A stretch of 64,000 nt of DNA from the NCBI RefSeq assembly GCF_014196595.1, contig NZ_JACIEA010000003.1, forward strand, positions 178,956 through 242,955, written 5' to 3'. This document shows, in pieces, positions 8,960 to 17,736 of the stretch; the stretch's first letter is position 1; every line of letters begins with the position of its first letter. Below the pieces are notes generated by a model. The model ran no database searches and had not been told where the DNA came from. It saw only the letters and a program-made list of their open reading frames with translations. The position numbers were made by a program, and so were the translations under genes. This DNA comes from Sphingorhabdus rigui (GTDB lineage Bacteria > Pseudomonadota > Alphaproteobacteria > Sphingomonadales > Sphingomonadaceae).

Positions 8960-9065
8960 GATTCTAGCAATATTTAGCGAAAAGGTTCATAGATTGCTGG
9001 AAATGCCGGTTTGAAAGTCTTAGCTTAGATGCTCAATGGTCCCGCAAGGGACGGCAGGGTCATTT

Positions 9066-9788
9066 ATGTTCATTTCAAATCTCATCGAATATCTCGACTC
9101 GATTAAAGAACGCGATCCTGCACCGCGCTCGCGTTGGGAGATATTGCTCTACCCCGGCGTATGGGCTGTGGGTTATCACCGTGTCGCCCATTGGCTGTTT
9201 CTTGGCCAGATGTTCTTTCTTGCGCGGTTGGTAAACCATTTCGCCCGGTTTCTAACGGGCATAGACATTCACCCCGGCGCCAAGATTGGGAGCAATTTCT
9301 TCCTCGACCATGGTTTCAGCGTCATTGGTGAAACGGCGGAAATTGGCGACAATGTCACCATGTACCAGAACGTTACCTTGGGTGGCACCAATCCGACGAA
9401 CGGGATGGCGGGCAAACGGCACCCGACGATATTGGATAATGTTATCATTGGATCGGGTGCGCAGATCCTTGGCCCAATCACCGTTGGCGAACGCGCGCGC
9501 ATTGGCGCTGCTGCCGTGGTGACCGACGACGTTCCGGCGGGCGCAACGATGATTGGTCAAAAGGCCCGATCGACATTAGTTCAGGCCGAAACCTATGCGC
9601 GTGACTTCATGCCTTATGGCACACCATGCCGCGAGATGTTCGACCCGGCGACACAAAGCCTCGAAATATTGCAGTGCGAAATCGAAACCCTGCGCAAACG
9701 TATCGCCGACATGATGGCCGAGCGTGATGGAACGCCGGCGGCGACACCGGTTAAGCCCCGTGCGAGCAAGGGAAGCAAGCCCAGTTGA
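9066..9788 (+). CDS. cysE: Serine O-acetyltransferase (EpsC type)
   Basis: This 240-residue enzyme transfers acetyl from acetyl-CoA to L-serine, the first step of cysteine biosynthesis. The C-terminal half is a left-handed beta-helix of hexapeptide repeats, including the IHPGAKIG and [10 protein letters not shown] turns typical of EpsC/CysE acetyltransferases. The open frame could begin at ATG 9036, but the family normally begins just before [16 protein letters not shown], and CAGGGT precedes ATG 9066. The C-terminus is extended by a helical, Lys/Pro-rich tail. The downstream DUF2794 gene starts inside its stop codon. Confidence 0.9.
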   Translation: MFISNLIEYLDSIKERDPAPRSRWEILLYPGVWAVGYHRVAHWLFLGQMFFLARLVNHFARFLTGIDIHPGAKIGSNFFLDHGFSVIGETAEIGDNVTMYQNVTLGGTNPTNGMAGKRHPTILDNVIIGSGAQILGPITVGERARIGAAAVVTDDVPAGATMIGQKARSTLVQAETYARDFMPYGTPCREMFDPATQSLEILQCEIETLRKRIADMMAERDGTPAATPVKPRASKGSKPS

Positions 9789-10129
9789 GCGCAATCATCA
9801 CGCCGTTCCCAATAACCAATCGGCTCAACCAGATTGGGTTCGAAAAAGGCGAGCTAACCCAGATACTCAATCTGTACGGGCGGATGGTCGCAGCGGGTAA
9901 CTGGCGCGATTATGCCATCGATCTTGGCCGCGACGCCGCGGTTTTCAGTGCGTTCCGGCGCGCCACCGAGCGACCCGAATATCGCATTGAAAAGCGACCG
10001 GCGTTGCGTAACCGCCAAGGCATGTGGGCATTGGTCGGCGAAGGTGGTGCAATTTTGAAACGCGGGCATGACCTTGGCCCCGTCCTTGCGCCTGTTGAAC
10101 GAAAGCTCATGAAGCTCGTCGACGCATAA
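9785..10129 (+). CDS. DUF2794 family protein
   Basis: This 114-residue protein matches the alphaproteobacterial DUF2794 family, a small cytoplasmic protein of unknown function. It contains the family-like segments [21 protein letters not shown] and [13 protein letters not shown]. Its start is a TTG that overlaps the stop of the serine acetyltransferase gene by 4 nt (TTGA), so it is translationally coupled to that gene. A strong intrinsic terminator follows the stop codon. No enzymatic motif is visible. Confidence 0.85.
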   Translation: MSAIITPFPITNRLNQIGFEKGELTQILNLYGRMVAAGNWRDYAIDLGRDAAVFSAFRRATERPEYRIEKRPALRNRQGMWALVGEGGAILKRGHDLGPVLAPVERKLMKLVDA

Positions 10130-10133
10130 AAAA

Positions 10134-10160
10134 AGCCCGGTCAAAGACCGGGCTCTTTCG
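10134..10160 (+). terminator. Intrinsic terminator of the cysE-DUF2794 unit
   Basis: A 9-10 bp GC-rich stem (agcccggtc / gaccgggct, loop AAA) begins 4 nt after the DUF2794 stop, preceded by an A run and followed by CTTTCG. The A run makes it potentially bidirectional for the convergent SDR gene. Confidence 0.85.
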
Positions 10161-10177
10161 AAACATTGTGAAGGCCA

Positions 10178-11080
10178 TTAGCCGAGTGCTTGAAGCGCTT
10201 TCATCACGGCGATGGATTGCTCGCCGCCTGACTGTGGAACGGTTTCGCCGGTGCGGTCGATAATCTTGTCCCACGCCGCAGCAAAGCCTTCGACGTTGCG
10301 GTCTTCCTGACGCAGGGCGACGCCCGGAGTCATCGTGACATAGGCTGCGTGATAGCCGCCACCGCCTGCGCCGATGATCATGTTGGTTGGGGCATCTTCG
10401 CTGACCAGATACAATGCGGCGGGTACCACATTTTCCGGCGTGAACTGTTCGAACAGGCCTTCCGGGAAAATATCTTCGGTCATGCGTGTGCCAGCAACAG
10501 GTGCGAGCGAATTGACGCGGACATTATATTTGGCGCCTTCAAGGTGCAGCGTCTTTGTAAATCCAGCCAATCCGAGCTTTGCCGCGCCATAATTGGCCTG
10601 GCCGAAATTGCCGTACAGACCGGTTGACGATGTGGTCATCAAGATGCGGCCATAGGCCTGGTCGCGCATTGTATCCCAAACGGCCTTCGTGCAGTTTGCC
10701 GATCCCATGACATGGACCTGAAGCACCAGATTGAAGTCGGGCATATCCATCTTGGCAAAGCTCTTGTCGCGCAGGATGCCGGCATTGTTGATCAACACAT
10801 GCACGCCGCCCCATGCTTCTTTCGCCTTGGCGACCATTTCGACCATCTGCTCATATTCAGTGACGCTGCCGCCATTGGCCATGGCTTCGCCGCCAGCGGA
10901 CTTAATCTGTTCGACAACTTGAGCCGCTGCGTCGGATGTGCCTGTACCATCGCGCGCGCCGCCCAAGTCATTGACCACCACTTTCGCGCCGCGCTTGGCG
11001 AGTTCAAGCGCATAGGCCTTACCCAATCCACCGCCTGCACCGGTCACAATAGCGACTTTGTCTTTAAAACTGATGGTCAT
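10178..11080 (-). CDS. (3R)-hydroxyacyl-CoA-dehydrogenase-like SDR
   Basis: This 300-residue SDR has the cofactor motif TGAGGGLG at residues 15-22, NDLGGARDGTG, NNAG and the active-site YGAAK. NDLGG followed by a G-rich loop, and a C-terminal extension past the classical SDR fold, are characteristic of the dehydrogenase domain of peroxisomal multifunctional enzyme 2 and its bacterial relatives. These oxidise (3R)-hydroxyacyl-CoA with NAD. A role in beta-oxidation of fatty or steroid-like acyl-CoAs is therefore likely, but the hydratase domain is not fused here. It stands alone between a terminator and the porin promoter region. Confidence 0.8.
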   Translation of the reverse strand: MTISFKDKVAIVTGAGGGLGKAYALELAKRGAKVVVNDLGGARDGTGTSDAAAQVVEQIKSAGGEAMANGGSVTEYEQMVEMVAKAKEAWGGVHVLINNAGILRDKSFAKMDMPDFNLVLQVHVMGSANCTKAVWDTMRDQAYGRILMTTSSTGLYGNFGQANYGAAKLGLAGFTKTLHLEGAKYNVRVNSLAPVAGTRMTEDIFPEGLFEQFTPENVVPAALYLVSEDAPTNMIIGAGGGGYHAAYVTMTPGVALRQEDRNVEGFAAAWDKIIDRTGETVPQSGGEQSIAVMKALQALG

Positions 11081-11178
11081 GTTATATCTCCATAATCAGG
11101 GGCGAACCGAGCCGCCGAAACATGCTGTGCCTTGGCATGGCACGCCACTTGACGCAAGCGTAAAGCAAGTTGGGGTGA

Positions 11179-11218
11179 GTGTCATAAAAGAGAAATAATG
11201 CTGTCATGCGAAAGACAT
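11179..11218 (+). promoter_or_regulatory. Candidate Pho box upstream of the OprP-like porin
   Basis: Four units spaced exactly 11 bp apart (gtgtcat, gagaaat, ctgtcat, aagacat, separated by 4-nt A-rich spacers) resemble tandem PhoB half-sites of consensus CTGTCAT. They end 44 bp before the porin start. The first and third units match best; the second is weak. PhoB control is supported by the adjacent pho/pst locus but is not proven. Confidence 0.55.
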
Positions 11219-11261
11219 AAAATTGCTGTCTAGGCGTCACCATTGAAACAAGGATAACATT

Positions 11262-12776
11262 ATGACCGCCGCAAAAAAATGGTTTGCAACGACAGCATTG
11301 GTAACGGCGGCATGTGTCGCATTCCCCGCTTATGCGCAGGACAGCACATCTGAGGTCGACTCGCTGCGTGCGGAAGTTGCGGCGCTTAAGGCGCAATTGG
11401 CAACGATTGCGGCAAAGATTGATGCGGTCGAGAAAAAGCCTGTAGCGGAAGTAAAATGGAAGGGCGCACCAGAAACCAGTGGTCAAGGTGGTTGGACCTT
11501 TAAGCCACGTGGACGCATCCATTATGACGCAGGCTATGTGAGCGTACCCGGCGATTATGCAGTCAACCGCAACCTGGGCTTCAATAGCCGCGTTCGGCGC
11601 GTTCGCCTTGGCGCTGAAGGCAGCATGCCCGGCGGCTTCGGTTATAAGGTCGAGGCTGACCTTGCTGGCGGCAATGTTGGCTTTGGTGACGTATTGCTGA
11701 GCTACAATCCCACCAACGCACCGATCAGCGTTCGGATTGGCAATTTTGAATCGCTGAACGGGATGGAGCAAATCACCAGTTCCAACAGTGCTAGCTTTAC
11801 GGAGCGCGCTGCATTCAATGACGCGTTTTTAAACAGCCGTCGCCTTGGCGGCGCGGTTGCATGGCGTGATTCCGATAATGTGCTCCGCGCTGAAGTCGGC
11901 CTGTTTGCTGGCCACAGCATCGACAGCTCGTTCGACAATGACGGCTGGATTGGTGCGGGACGACTGACCTATGCGCCAAAGGCGTTTGGCGGCCAGCTGC
12001 ATTTTGGTGCGACCATTCAGCAGCGCGAATTTGCATCCAACAACAATGGAACGGCGTCGGTTTCCACAAATGCACCGTCGACCAACCAACTGGCCCGTTA
12101 TCGCGCGCGCCCGAACACACAGCTGACGGATGTACGATTTGTCGACACCGGAAGCTTCGCCGCCAAGAGCGACCGGATTTTAGGTGTCGAATTGGCGGCT
12201 ATCTTCCCCGGATTTTATTTTGCCGGCGAAGGGCAATGGACCAAAGTAAATGCCTATCGCGCGGGTGACATTGCAACAGGATTGGACAGTTTTGCTGGCG
12301 GCAACAGCGCCGTTACACCAAATGGCGACCCAAGCTTTTTTGGGATGTATGCCGAGGCCGGCTATTTCCTGACCGGTGAAACCCGCGGTTATAAGGACGG
12401 CGCGTGGGCGCGCACCAAGGTGCTGAATCCCATCGATAAAAAGGGCCTTGGCGCGTTCCAAATTGCGGCACGCTATGATTTTCTGGATCTCGATAGCAAT
12501 GCCTTGAAAAACGGCGTCACAAACAACTTTGCGACGGGCAGCAATAGTCTGGCGGCGCTCAATGCGCGGCTTGGACGGGGCGGGACACAGACAAGCTATC
12601 TGCTCGCTCTGAACTGGTACCCAATCGACTATGTGCGCTTCATGTTGAACTATGGCCGCGTCAATGTCGAAGGTGGTCCGTTGGCCGCGACAGTCGACCC
12701 GCTTTCAACACAGGCGGTTGATAAGCGTGACTATTCGGTCGATGTGCTTGCCGCGCGGATGCAGTTGGAGTTCTAA
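11262..12776 (+). CDS. Phosphate-selective porin (OprP/OprO family)
   Basis: This 504-residue outer-membrane protein has a signal peptide ending near AYAQD. A short coiled coil follows (about residues 30-60, SEVDSLRAEVAALKAQL), which trimerises related porins. The rest is beta-barrel sequence rich in alternating hydrophobic residues, beginning GWTFKPRGRIHYDAGY as in OprP-type porins, and it ends with an aromatic residue (MQLEF), typical of outer-membrane insertion. It probably lets phosphate or polyphosphate through the outer membrane. Its place next to the pho regulon and the Pho-box-like repeats upstream support that. Its stop overlaps the phoB stop on the other strand by 3 nt. Confidence 0.88.
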   Translation: MTAAKKWFATTALVTAACVAFPAYAQDSTSEVDSLRAEVAALKAQLATIAAKIDAVEKKPVAEVKWKGAPETSGQGGWTFKPRGRIHYDAGYVSVPGDYAVNRNLGFNSRVRRVRLGAEGSMPGGFGYKVEADLAGGNVGFGDVLLSYNPTNAPISVRIGNFESLNGMEQITSSNSASFTERAAFNDAFLNSRRLGGAVAWRDSDNVLRAEVGLFAGHSIDSSFDNDGWIGAGRLTYAPKAFGGQLHFGATIQQREFASNNNGTASVSTNAPSTNQLARYRARPNTQLTDVRFVDTGSFAAKSDRILGVELAAIFPGFYFAGEGQWTKVNAYRAGDIATGLDSFAGGNSAVTPNGDPSFFGMYAEAGYFLTGETRGYKDGAWARTKVLNPIDKKGLGAFQIAARYDFLDLDSNALKNGVTNNFATGSNSLAALNARLGRGGTQTSYLLALNWYPIDYVRFMLNYGRVNVEGGPLAATVDPLSTQAVDKRDYSVDVLAARMQLEF

Positions 12777-13468
12777 ACCGCGTCCTGATCGAGCGAATAG
12801 CCTGCGGATCGCACAGTCCGGATAATATCGCTGTCAAAGCCCTCATTTAGGGCTTTGCGCAAGCGACGGATGTGGACGTCAACGGTACGTATTTCGATAT
12901 CGCTGTCATGGCCCCAGACACTGTCCAAAAGGCGCTCACGCGAGAATACATGGCCTGGATATTCGAGGAAATGCTTAAGTAACCGGTATTCGGTCGGCCC
13001 AAGCGGAACCTGCTTTCCGCCGCGCTTTACCTTATGCGCGACCGTATCCATTTCGACGTCACCAAAGCGCAATGCTTCGCCAGCGAGCGCGGGGCGGACC
13101 CGGCGGAGAACAGCCTTTGCACGGGCAACCAATTCGCGGGGTGAAAAGGGTTTCGTCACATAGTCATCAGCGCCGATTTCAAGTCCGCGAATACGGTCGT
13201 CTTCTTCGCCGCGTGCCGTCAACATAATGATTGGCACATTGGCGGTGTTGTCCGCTTTGCGTAATTGCCGGCACACTTCGATGCCCGACAGATTCTCCAA
13301 CATCCAATCCAGCAAAACCAGATCGGGCGTGCGTTCTTTGGCCATCAGCAGCGCTTCTTCACCGTCCCCTGTATGCTGAACGTCGAACTCCTCGCGTTCG
13401 AAATGCCAGCGCACCAATTCAGCCAGAGCACTATCGTCTTCAACCAATAGCAATTGCGCCTTGGGCAT
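12773..13468 (-). CDS. phoB: Phosphate regulon response regulator
   Basis: This 231-residue OmpR/PhoB-type regulator has a receiver domain with acidic pocket Glu10-Asp11-Asp12, phosphoacceptor Asp54 (VLLDWML) and the conserved Lys in TKPFSPRE. A C-terminal winged helix follows (DVHIRRLRKAL). Phosphorylated PhoB activates genes for phosphate acquisition. It is the last gene of the phoR-pstS-pstC-pstA-pstB-phoU-phoB run, 13 nt after phoU, so the partner kinase gene lies at the opposite end of the operon. The 3' end meets the porin gene tail to tail with a small overlap and no separate terminator. Confidence 0.96.
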   Translation of the reverse strand: MPKAQLLLVEDDSALAELVRWHFEREEFDVQHTGDGEEALLMAKERTPDLVLLDWMLENLSGIEVCRQLRKADNTANVPIIMLTARGEEDDRIRGLEIGADDYVTKPFSPRELVARAKAVLRRVRPALAGEALRFGDVEMDTVAHKVKRGGKQVPLGPTEYRLLKHFLEYPGHVFSRERLLDSVWGHDSDIEIRTVDVHIRRLRKALNEGFDSDIIRTVRSAGYSLDQDAV

Positions 13469-13481
13469 ATGTTTCTCCGCG

Positions 13482-14153
13482 TTAAGCGTCGGGCAGGTTT
13501 TCGCCCGTTTCGGTAAAATAAATCATCTGGGCGACGGTGGTGGTATGGTCCCCAATTCGCTCCAGATTTTTGGCTGTAAACAGCAGATGGGCGACTTCCG
13601 TCGCATTCTGGGGATTTTTCGCCACATATGCGACAAAATCGACGAACAGATCTTTGTTCAGCTGATCAACGTCATCGTCACGAATGGTCACTGCGCGTGC
13701 CAGATCAACGTCGCGTTTTGCATAAGCGTCCATGGCGGTGCGGATCATTTCGACCACGATTTCCCCCATGCGGCTGAGCTGTTCTTTTGCGGAGGCGTGG
13801 ATTTTACCTTCCATCTTCGGAACACGCTTGGCGATGTTTTTCGCGTAATCCCCAATGCGTTCAATAACGGCAGACATTTTGAGTGCGGCGATAAGCTCGC
13901 GCAAATCGTCGGCCATCGGTGCGCGTAAGGCAATGGTGCGCACAACCAAGCGTTCAACGTCGGTCTCAAGAGTGTCGATCACTTTGTCTTCGGCACGTAC
14001 GGAGGCTGCCAGCTCGACGTCATGCTCCGATAACGCTTTCATGGCCGCAACTACAGCGGACTCGGCGCGCGCACCCATCTCGGCGATGAGGCCACGGATT
14101 TCGTCCATGTCATCGTCAAACGCGCTAATGGTGTGCCTTGTGCCTGTACTCAT
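13482..14153 (-). CDS. phoU: Phosphate signalling protein PhoU
   Basis: This 223-residue all-helical protein has two PhoU repeats, each with acidic metal-binding clusters of the E/D-x-x-x-D type. PhoU links the Pst transporter to PhoR and keeps the Pho regulon off when phosphate is sufficient. Length and order (11 nt after pstB, 13 nt before phoB) match alphaproteobacterial pho loci. Confidence 0.95.
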   Translation of the reverse strand: MSTGTRHTISAFDDDMDEIRGLIAEMGARAESAVVAAMKALSEHDVELAASVRAEDKVIDTLETDVERLVVRTIALRAPMADDLRELIAALKMSAVIERIGDYAKNIAKRVPKMEGKIHASAKEQLSRMGEIVVEMIRTAMDAYAKRDVDLARAVTIRDDDVDQLNKDLFVDFVAYVAKNPQNATEVAHLLFTAKNLERIGDHTTTVAQMIYFTETGENLPDA

Positions 14154-14164
14154 GCTATCAATTC

Positions 14165-14959
14165 CTAACCGTAGCGGCCTGTAATATAATCCTTAGTGCG
14201 GTCTTCACGTGGATTGGTAAATATTTCGGATGTCTCGCCAAATTCAATGAGATTACCCAAATGGAAGAATGCGGTGCGTTGCGACACACGCGCCGCCTGC
14301 TGCATATTATGCGTCACGATGATGATAGCATATTTTCCGCGCAGGTCGTGGATTAACTCCTCAATCCGCGCCGTCGCGATAGGATCGAGCGCCGAACACG
14401 GTTCGTCCATCAAAATGACTTCGGGATCAACGGCAATGGCGCGGGCGATGCACAAACGCTGCTGCTGACCACCGGAGAGCGCAGTGCCGCTTTCGTTCAG
14501 CCGATCCTTGACCTCAGTCCACAAACCGGCCCGGGTCAGCGAACCTTCTACGATCTGATCCAGTTCTGCCTTGCCGCTCGCCAGTCCGTGGATCCGCGGA
14601 CCATAAGCGACATTGTCATAAATGGATTTGGGAAACGGATTTGGTTTCTGGAAAACCATGCCGACGCGGGCGCGCAATTGTACGACGTCCATCGACGATG
14701 CATAGATATCCTGCCCATCGAGCAAAATCTCGCCTTCGACGCGCGCACCAATCACGGTGTCGTTCATGCGGTTAAGTGACCGCAGGAAGGTCGACTTACC
14801 GCAGCCAGATGGACCAATGAAGGCAGTCACATTTTCGCGGTCGACGTCGATGGATACGTTGTTTATCGCTTGTTTATCGCCATAAAAAACATTCACATTG
14901 CGCGTAGATATTTTCGGATTTCCGGGGTTTTCGCCCACATTAACGTCCTTTTTGTTCAT
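14165..14959 (-). CDS. pstB: Phosphate ABC transporter ATPase
   Basis: This 264-residue ABC ATPase has Walker A GPSGCGKS at 49-56, signature [14 protein letters not shown], and Walker B VILMDEP. The switch histidine follows in [15 protein letters not shown] after the switch and FQKPNPFP in the Q-loop are PstB hallmarks. It powers phosphate uptake through PstCA at the inner membrane. It starts 3 nt after the pstA stop. Confidence 0.97.
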   Translation of the reverse strand: MNKKDVNVGENPGNPKISTRNVNVFYGDKQAINNVSIDVDRENVTAFIGPSGCGKSTFLRSLNRMNDTVIGARVEGEILLDGQDIYASSMDVVQLRARVGMVFQKPNPFPKSIYDNVAYGPRIHGLASGKAELDQIVEGSLTRAGLWTEVKDRLNESGTALSGGQQQRLCIARAIAVDPEVILMDEPCSALDPIATARIEELIHDLRGKYAIIIVTHNMQQAARVSQRTAFFHLGNLIEFGETSEIFTNPREDRTKDYITGRYG

Positions 14960-14962
14960 AAA

Positions 14963-16228
14963 TCACCACCGCGTTTCAAAACGGTTGCGAAGATAAATGG
15001 CCAAAGCGTTCATTCCCAACAGGAATATCAGCAACACAATGATTGCCGCACTGGTTTTTTCGACAAAGCCCTGATTGACTTCATCCGACCACAGGTAAAT
15101 CTGCACCGGCAATGCCGTGGCGGCGTCGGTAAAGCCTTCTGGCGCCGCCGGAATGAAAGCGCGCATGCCAATCATCAGCAGTGGCGCCGTTTCCCCAAGC
15201 GCACGCGCCATACCGATGATGGTGCCCGTTAGGATGCCGGGCAGAGCAAGCGGCAGTACATGGTGGAAAACGACTTGGACAGGTGACGCGCCGATGCCCA
15301 AGGCCGCTTCGCGGATCGACGGCGGCACGGATTTGACGGCGTTGCGGCCGGCAATGACGATGACGGGCATTGTCATCAGCGCGAGTGTTAACCCGCCAAC
15401 CAATGCGGATGATCGCGGCATACCGAAGATCGTGAGAAACACGGCGAGGCCTAAAAGACCAAAGATGATTGATGGAACAGCGGCCAGATTGTTGATGGAC
15501 ACTTCTATCATGTCGGTCAGCCGGTTCTTTGGCGCATATTCTTCCAAATATAACGCCGCGAGGACACCGACGGGAAAGGCGAGCAACAGGGTAATCGCCA
15601 TCGTCATCAGCGATCCCTTGAACGCGGCCCAAATGCCAACCGCAGATGGATCCGTCGCATCTGCACCTGTTAGGAAGGTCCAGTTAAAGCCCGTGCGCAA
15701 AGCGTCTTTTTCAGACAGCGCAGCAACCGTCTTTTCAGCGGCCGGCTCGCCTTTGCGCTTGAATGCCACGTCCAATCGGGAGTCCGCTGGTAACCAAAGC
15801 GTCTGTTTGGACGTCACCAGTTCGGGATTGTCTATCAACATCTGCCGCACATTTGCTGCCGCGGCGGATGTCAGTAGGCTGTCGCCCAAGCCAGCATATT
15901 GTTGCCCAACAGCCAATTCGACAAGGCCGGGAATGTCCATCGAATTCAACGCGGCATCGGCATTTGGACCAGTGACGGATGCTGCAGTCGCGCCAGAGGT
16001 CAGTGCCGGAAAATCGAACTCCACCGCGATTTCTGTACGCTGGAAACCACGCAGGCCTTGGCCAAGCATGGTGAACAACAGAAACGCAAGGAAAAGCGTC
16101 GATAGCGCGACCGCCATAAAGCCCATCGCTTTAAAGCGCCGCTCAGCCGCATAACGGCTGGCAATACGCTTTTGCATAATGTGCCCGTTCCAGTCGGTCG
16201 GGGTTGGGTCGATGACGGCTTTATTCAT
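14963..16228 (-). CDS. pstA: Phosphate ABC transporter permease PstA
   Basis: This 421-residue permease is longer than E. coli PstA. The extra length is a large periplasmic segment between the first transmembrane helix (about residues 40-65) and the permease core, equivalent to the DUF3333-type N-terminal domain of alphaproteobacterial PstA. The core has the EAA-like loop AALGIGASPVQVVFHHVLPLAL. The open frame extends to 16267, but ATG 16228 lies inside the pstC stop (8-nt overlap) and is preceded by GGGAAG. It forms the channel with PstC. Confidence 0.92.
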   Translation of the reverse strand: MNKAVIDPTPTDWNGHIMQKRIASRYAAERRFKAMGFMAVALSTLFLAFLLFTMLGQGLRGFQRTEIAVEFDFPALTSGATAASVTGPNADAALNSMDIPGLVELAVGQQYAGLGDSLLTSAAAANVRQMLIDNPELVTSKQTLWLPADSRLDVAFKRKGEPAAEKTVAALSEKDALRTGFNWTFLTGADATDPSAVGIWAAFKGSLMTMAITLLLAFPVGVLAALYLEEYAPKNRLTDMIEVSINNLAAVPSIIFGLLGLAVFLTIFGMPRSSALVGGLTLALMTMPVIVIAGRNAVKSVPPSIREAALGIGASPVQVVFHHVLPLALPGILTGTIIGMARALGETAPLLMIGMRAFIPAAPEGFTDAATALPVQIYLWSDEVNQGFVEKTSAAIIVLLIFLLGMNALAIYLRNRFETRW

Positions 16229-17609
16229 ATGCTTCCCGATATTTTTTGACGACCCGCAATGCGACATAGTTCAGGAAGAAAGTCGTTATGAACAATGCCA
16301 GTCCAAGCGCGAACGCGGCAAGTGTATGCGGGCTGCCGAAATCCTGATCGCCCGTCAAAAGCGCGACGATCTGGACGGTAATGGTGGTGATCGTATCGAA
16401 AGGATTGGCGGTCAGGTTCGCGGTGTAGCCTGCGGCCATCACCACGATCATCGTCTCACCAATAGCGCGGCTGACGGCGAGCAATATGCCGCCGACCACG
16501 CCCGGAAGTGCGGCTGGCAAGAGCACCTGTTTAATGGTTTCGCTCTTGGTCGCGCCCATGGCCAAGCTGCCATCGCGCATCGCGTTGGGAACGGCGGCAA
16601 TGCTGTCATCCGACATTGAAGATACCAATGGAATAATCATCACGCCCATGACGATACCTGCAGCAAGCGCATTGTCAGATGCTGCGTTGCTGACACCCAG
16701 CATGACCGCAAAGTCGCGTACGGCAGGAGCCACGGTTAAGGCCGCAAAATAGCCATATACCACGGTGGGCACGCCAGCGAGGATTTCAAGAATGGGCTTC
16801 ATCCATTTGCGCACGGTTGAGGACGCATATTGCGTCAGGAAGATAGCGCTCATCAGACCCAGCGGGATGGCCACAACCATCGCGATAATTGCACCAATGA
16901 AAATCGTGCCCCAGAACAATGGTATGGCGCCATAGCCGTTATCTGCGCCCGGCGTGACAACCGATTTGGGGTTCCAGTCGGTTCCAAACAGGAATTCAAA
17001 TGGCGACACCATTGAGAAGAAGCGCCAGGATTCAAATATCAACGAGGCGAAGATACCAAGCGTGGTGATGATGGCAATCAGCGATGCGACAAGCAGCCCG
17101 AACATGATGACACGTTCGACTTTGCCACGTGCGCGAAAGTCCGGCTTCAGGCGGGTAAAGGCAAAAGCTCCGCCTGCGAATAACAGCAGCAATGTCGCGG
17201 CGACGCCGAGCCATTTATAATAAGACAAAGCGCCTTTGTATAAAGGCACAAGCTTGTCGCTCATGTCCTGAAATGCGGTCGCTTGAAAACCCTGCGCTAT
17301 GGCGCGTGCCTCAGACAATATGGCTGCGCGGGCAAAGGTGTCTTGTGGCAATTCAGCGGCGATCGGTGCCGACAATACCATGTTGGTGACCAGCGATGGC
17401 GAAAGCGACTGCCAAATGACCATGAACAACAGCGCAGGCACAACGGCGCAAATCGCAACAAACCAGCCGTGATAATAAGGCAGGCTGTTCACCGTACCGC
17501 GCGGACCACCCTTTGCCTTGCGGACGAAACCCGACGCGCGGGCACGCCCAACGATCCAGCCAATGAGGCCGAGACCAAGGACAAGGAAGAGCAAAGCCGT
17601 TCCGGTCAT
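16221..17609 (-). CDS. pstC: Phosphate ABC transporter permease PstC
   Basis: This 462-residue permease has an extended N-terminal part (two hydrophobic segments plus a periplasmic domain) before the permease core, which contains the loop AMGATKSETIKQVLLPAALPG. The frame is open to 17669; ATG 17609 (MTGTALLFLVLGLG) is chosen because it starts directly at the first membrane helix. It pairs with PstA. An extended inverted repeat separates it from pstS, so its expression may be lower than that of the binding protein. Confidence 0.9.
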   Translation of the reverse strand: MTGTALLFLVLGLGLIGWIVGRARASGFVRKAKGGPRGTVNSLPYYHGWFVAICAVVPALLFMVIWQSLSPSLVTNMVLSAPIAAELPQDTFARAAILSEARAIAQGFQATAFQDMSDKLVPLYKGALSYYKWLGVAATLLLLFAGGAFAFTRLKPDFRARGKVERVIMFGLLVASLIAIITTLGIFASLIFESWRFFSMVSPFEFLFGTDWNPKSVVTPGADNGYGAIPLFWGTIFIGAIIAMVVAIPLGLMSAIFLTQYASSTVRKWMKPILEILAGVPTVVYGYFAALTVAPAVRDFAVMLGVSNAASDNALAAGIVMGVMIIPLVSSMSDDSIAAVPNAMRDGSLAMGATKSETIKQVLLPAALPGVVGGILLAVSRAIGETMIVVMAAGYTANLTANPFDTITTITVQIVALLTGDQDFGSPHTLAAFALGLALFITTFFLNYVALRVVKKYREAYE

Positions 17610-17677
17610 AAACTTAACATTGCCCCCTTGGACCAAAATTGGCCGAATTCCGCTGAATACCGAACCCAAAATAGCAA

Positions 17678-17713
17678 TGGGCCTGGATCAAACACAGATT
17701 CGATCCAGGCCCA
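17678..17713 (-). terminator. Long stem-loop between pstS and pstC
   Basis: A perfect 12-bp inverted repeat (tgggcctggatc / gatccaggccca) with a 12-nt loop lies 24 nt after the pstS stop and before pstC. There is no T run. It may stabilise the pstS transcript or cause partial termination, giving more binding protein than permease. Confidence 0.65.
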
Positions 17714-17736
17714 TAGACGCGATGATTGTTGCAGTT

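Noticed and set aside
11082..11771. Minus-strand frame across the porin promoter and signal peptide
   Set aside because: Overlaps the Pho-box region and porin start; no motif and odd composition.
15117..16154. Plus-strand open frame (345 codons) opposite pstA
   Set aside because: Antisense shadow; composition Arg/Ser/Pro-rich and no motif.
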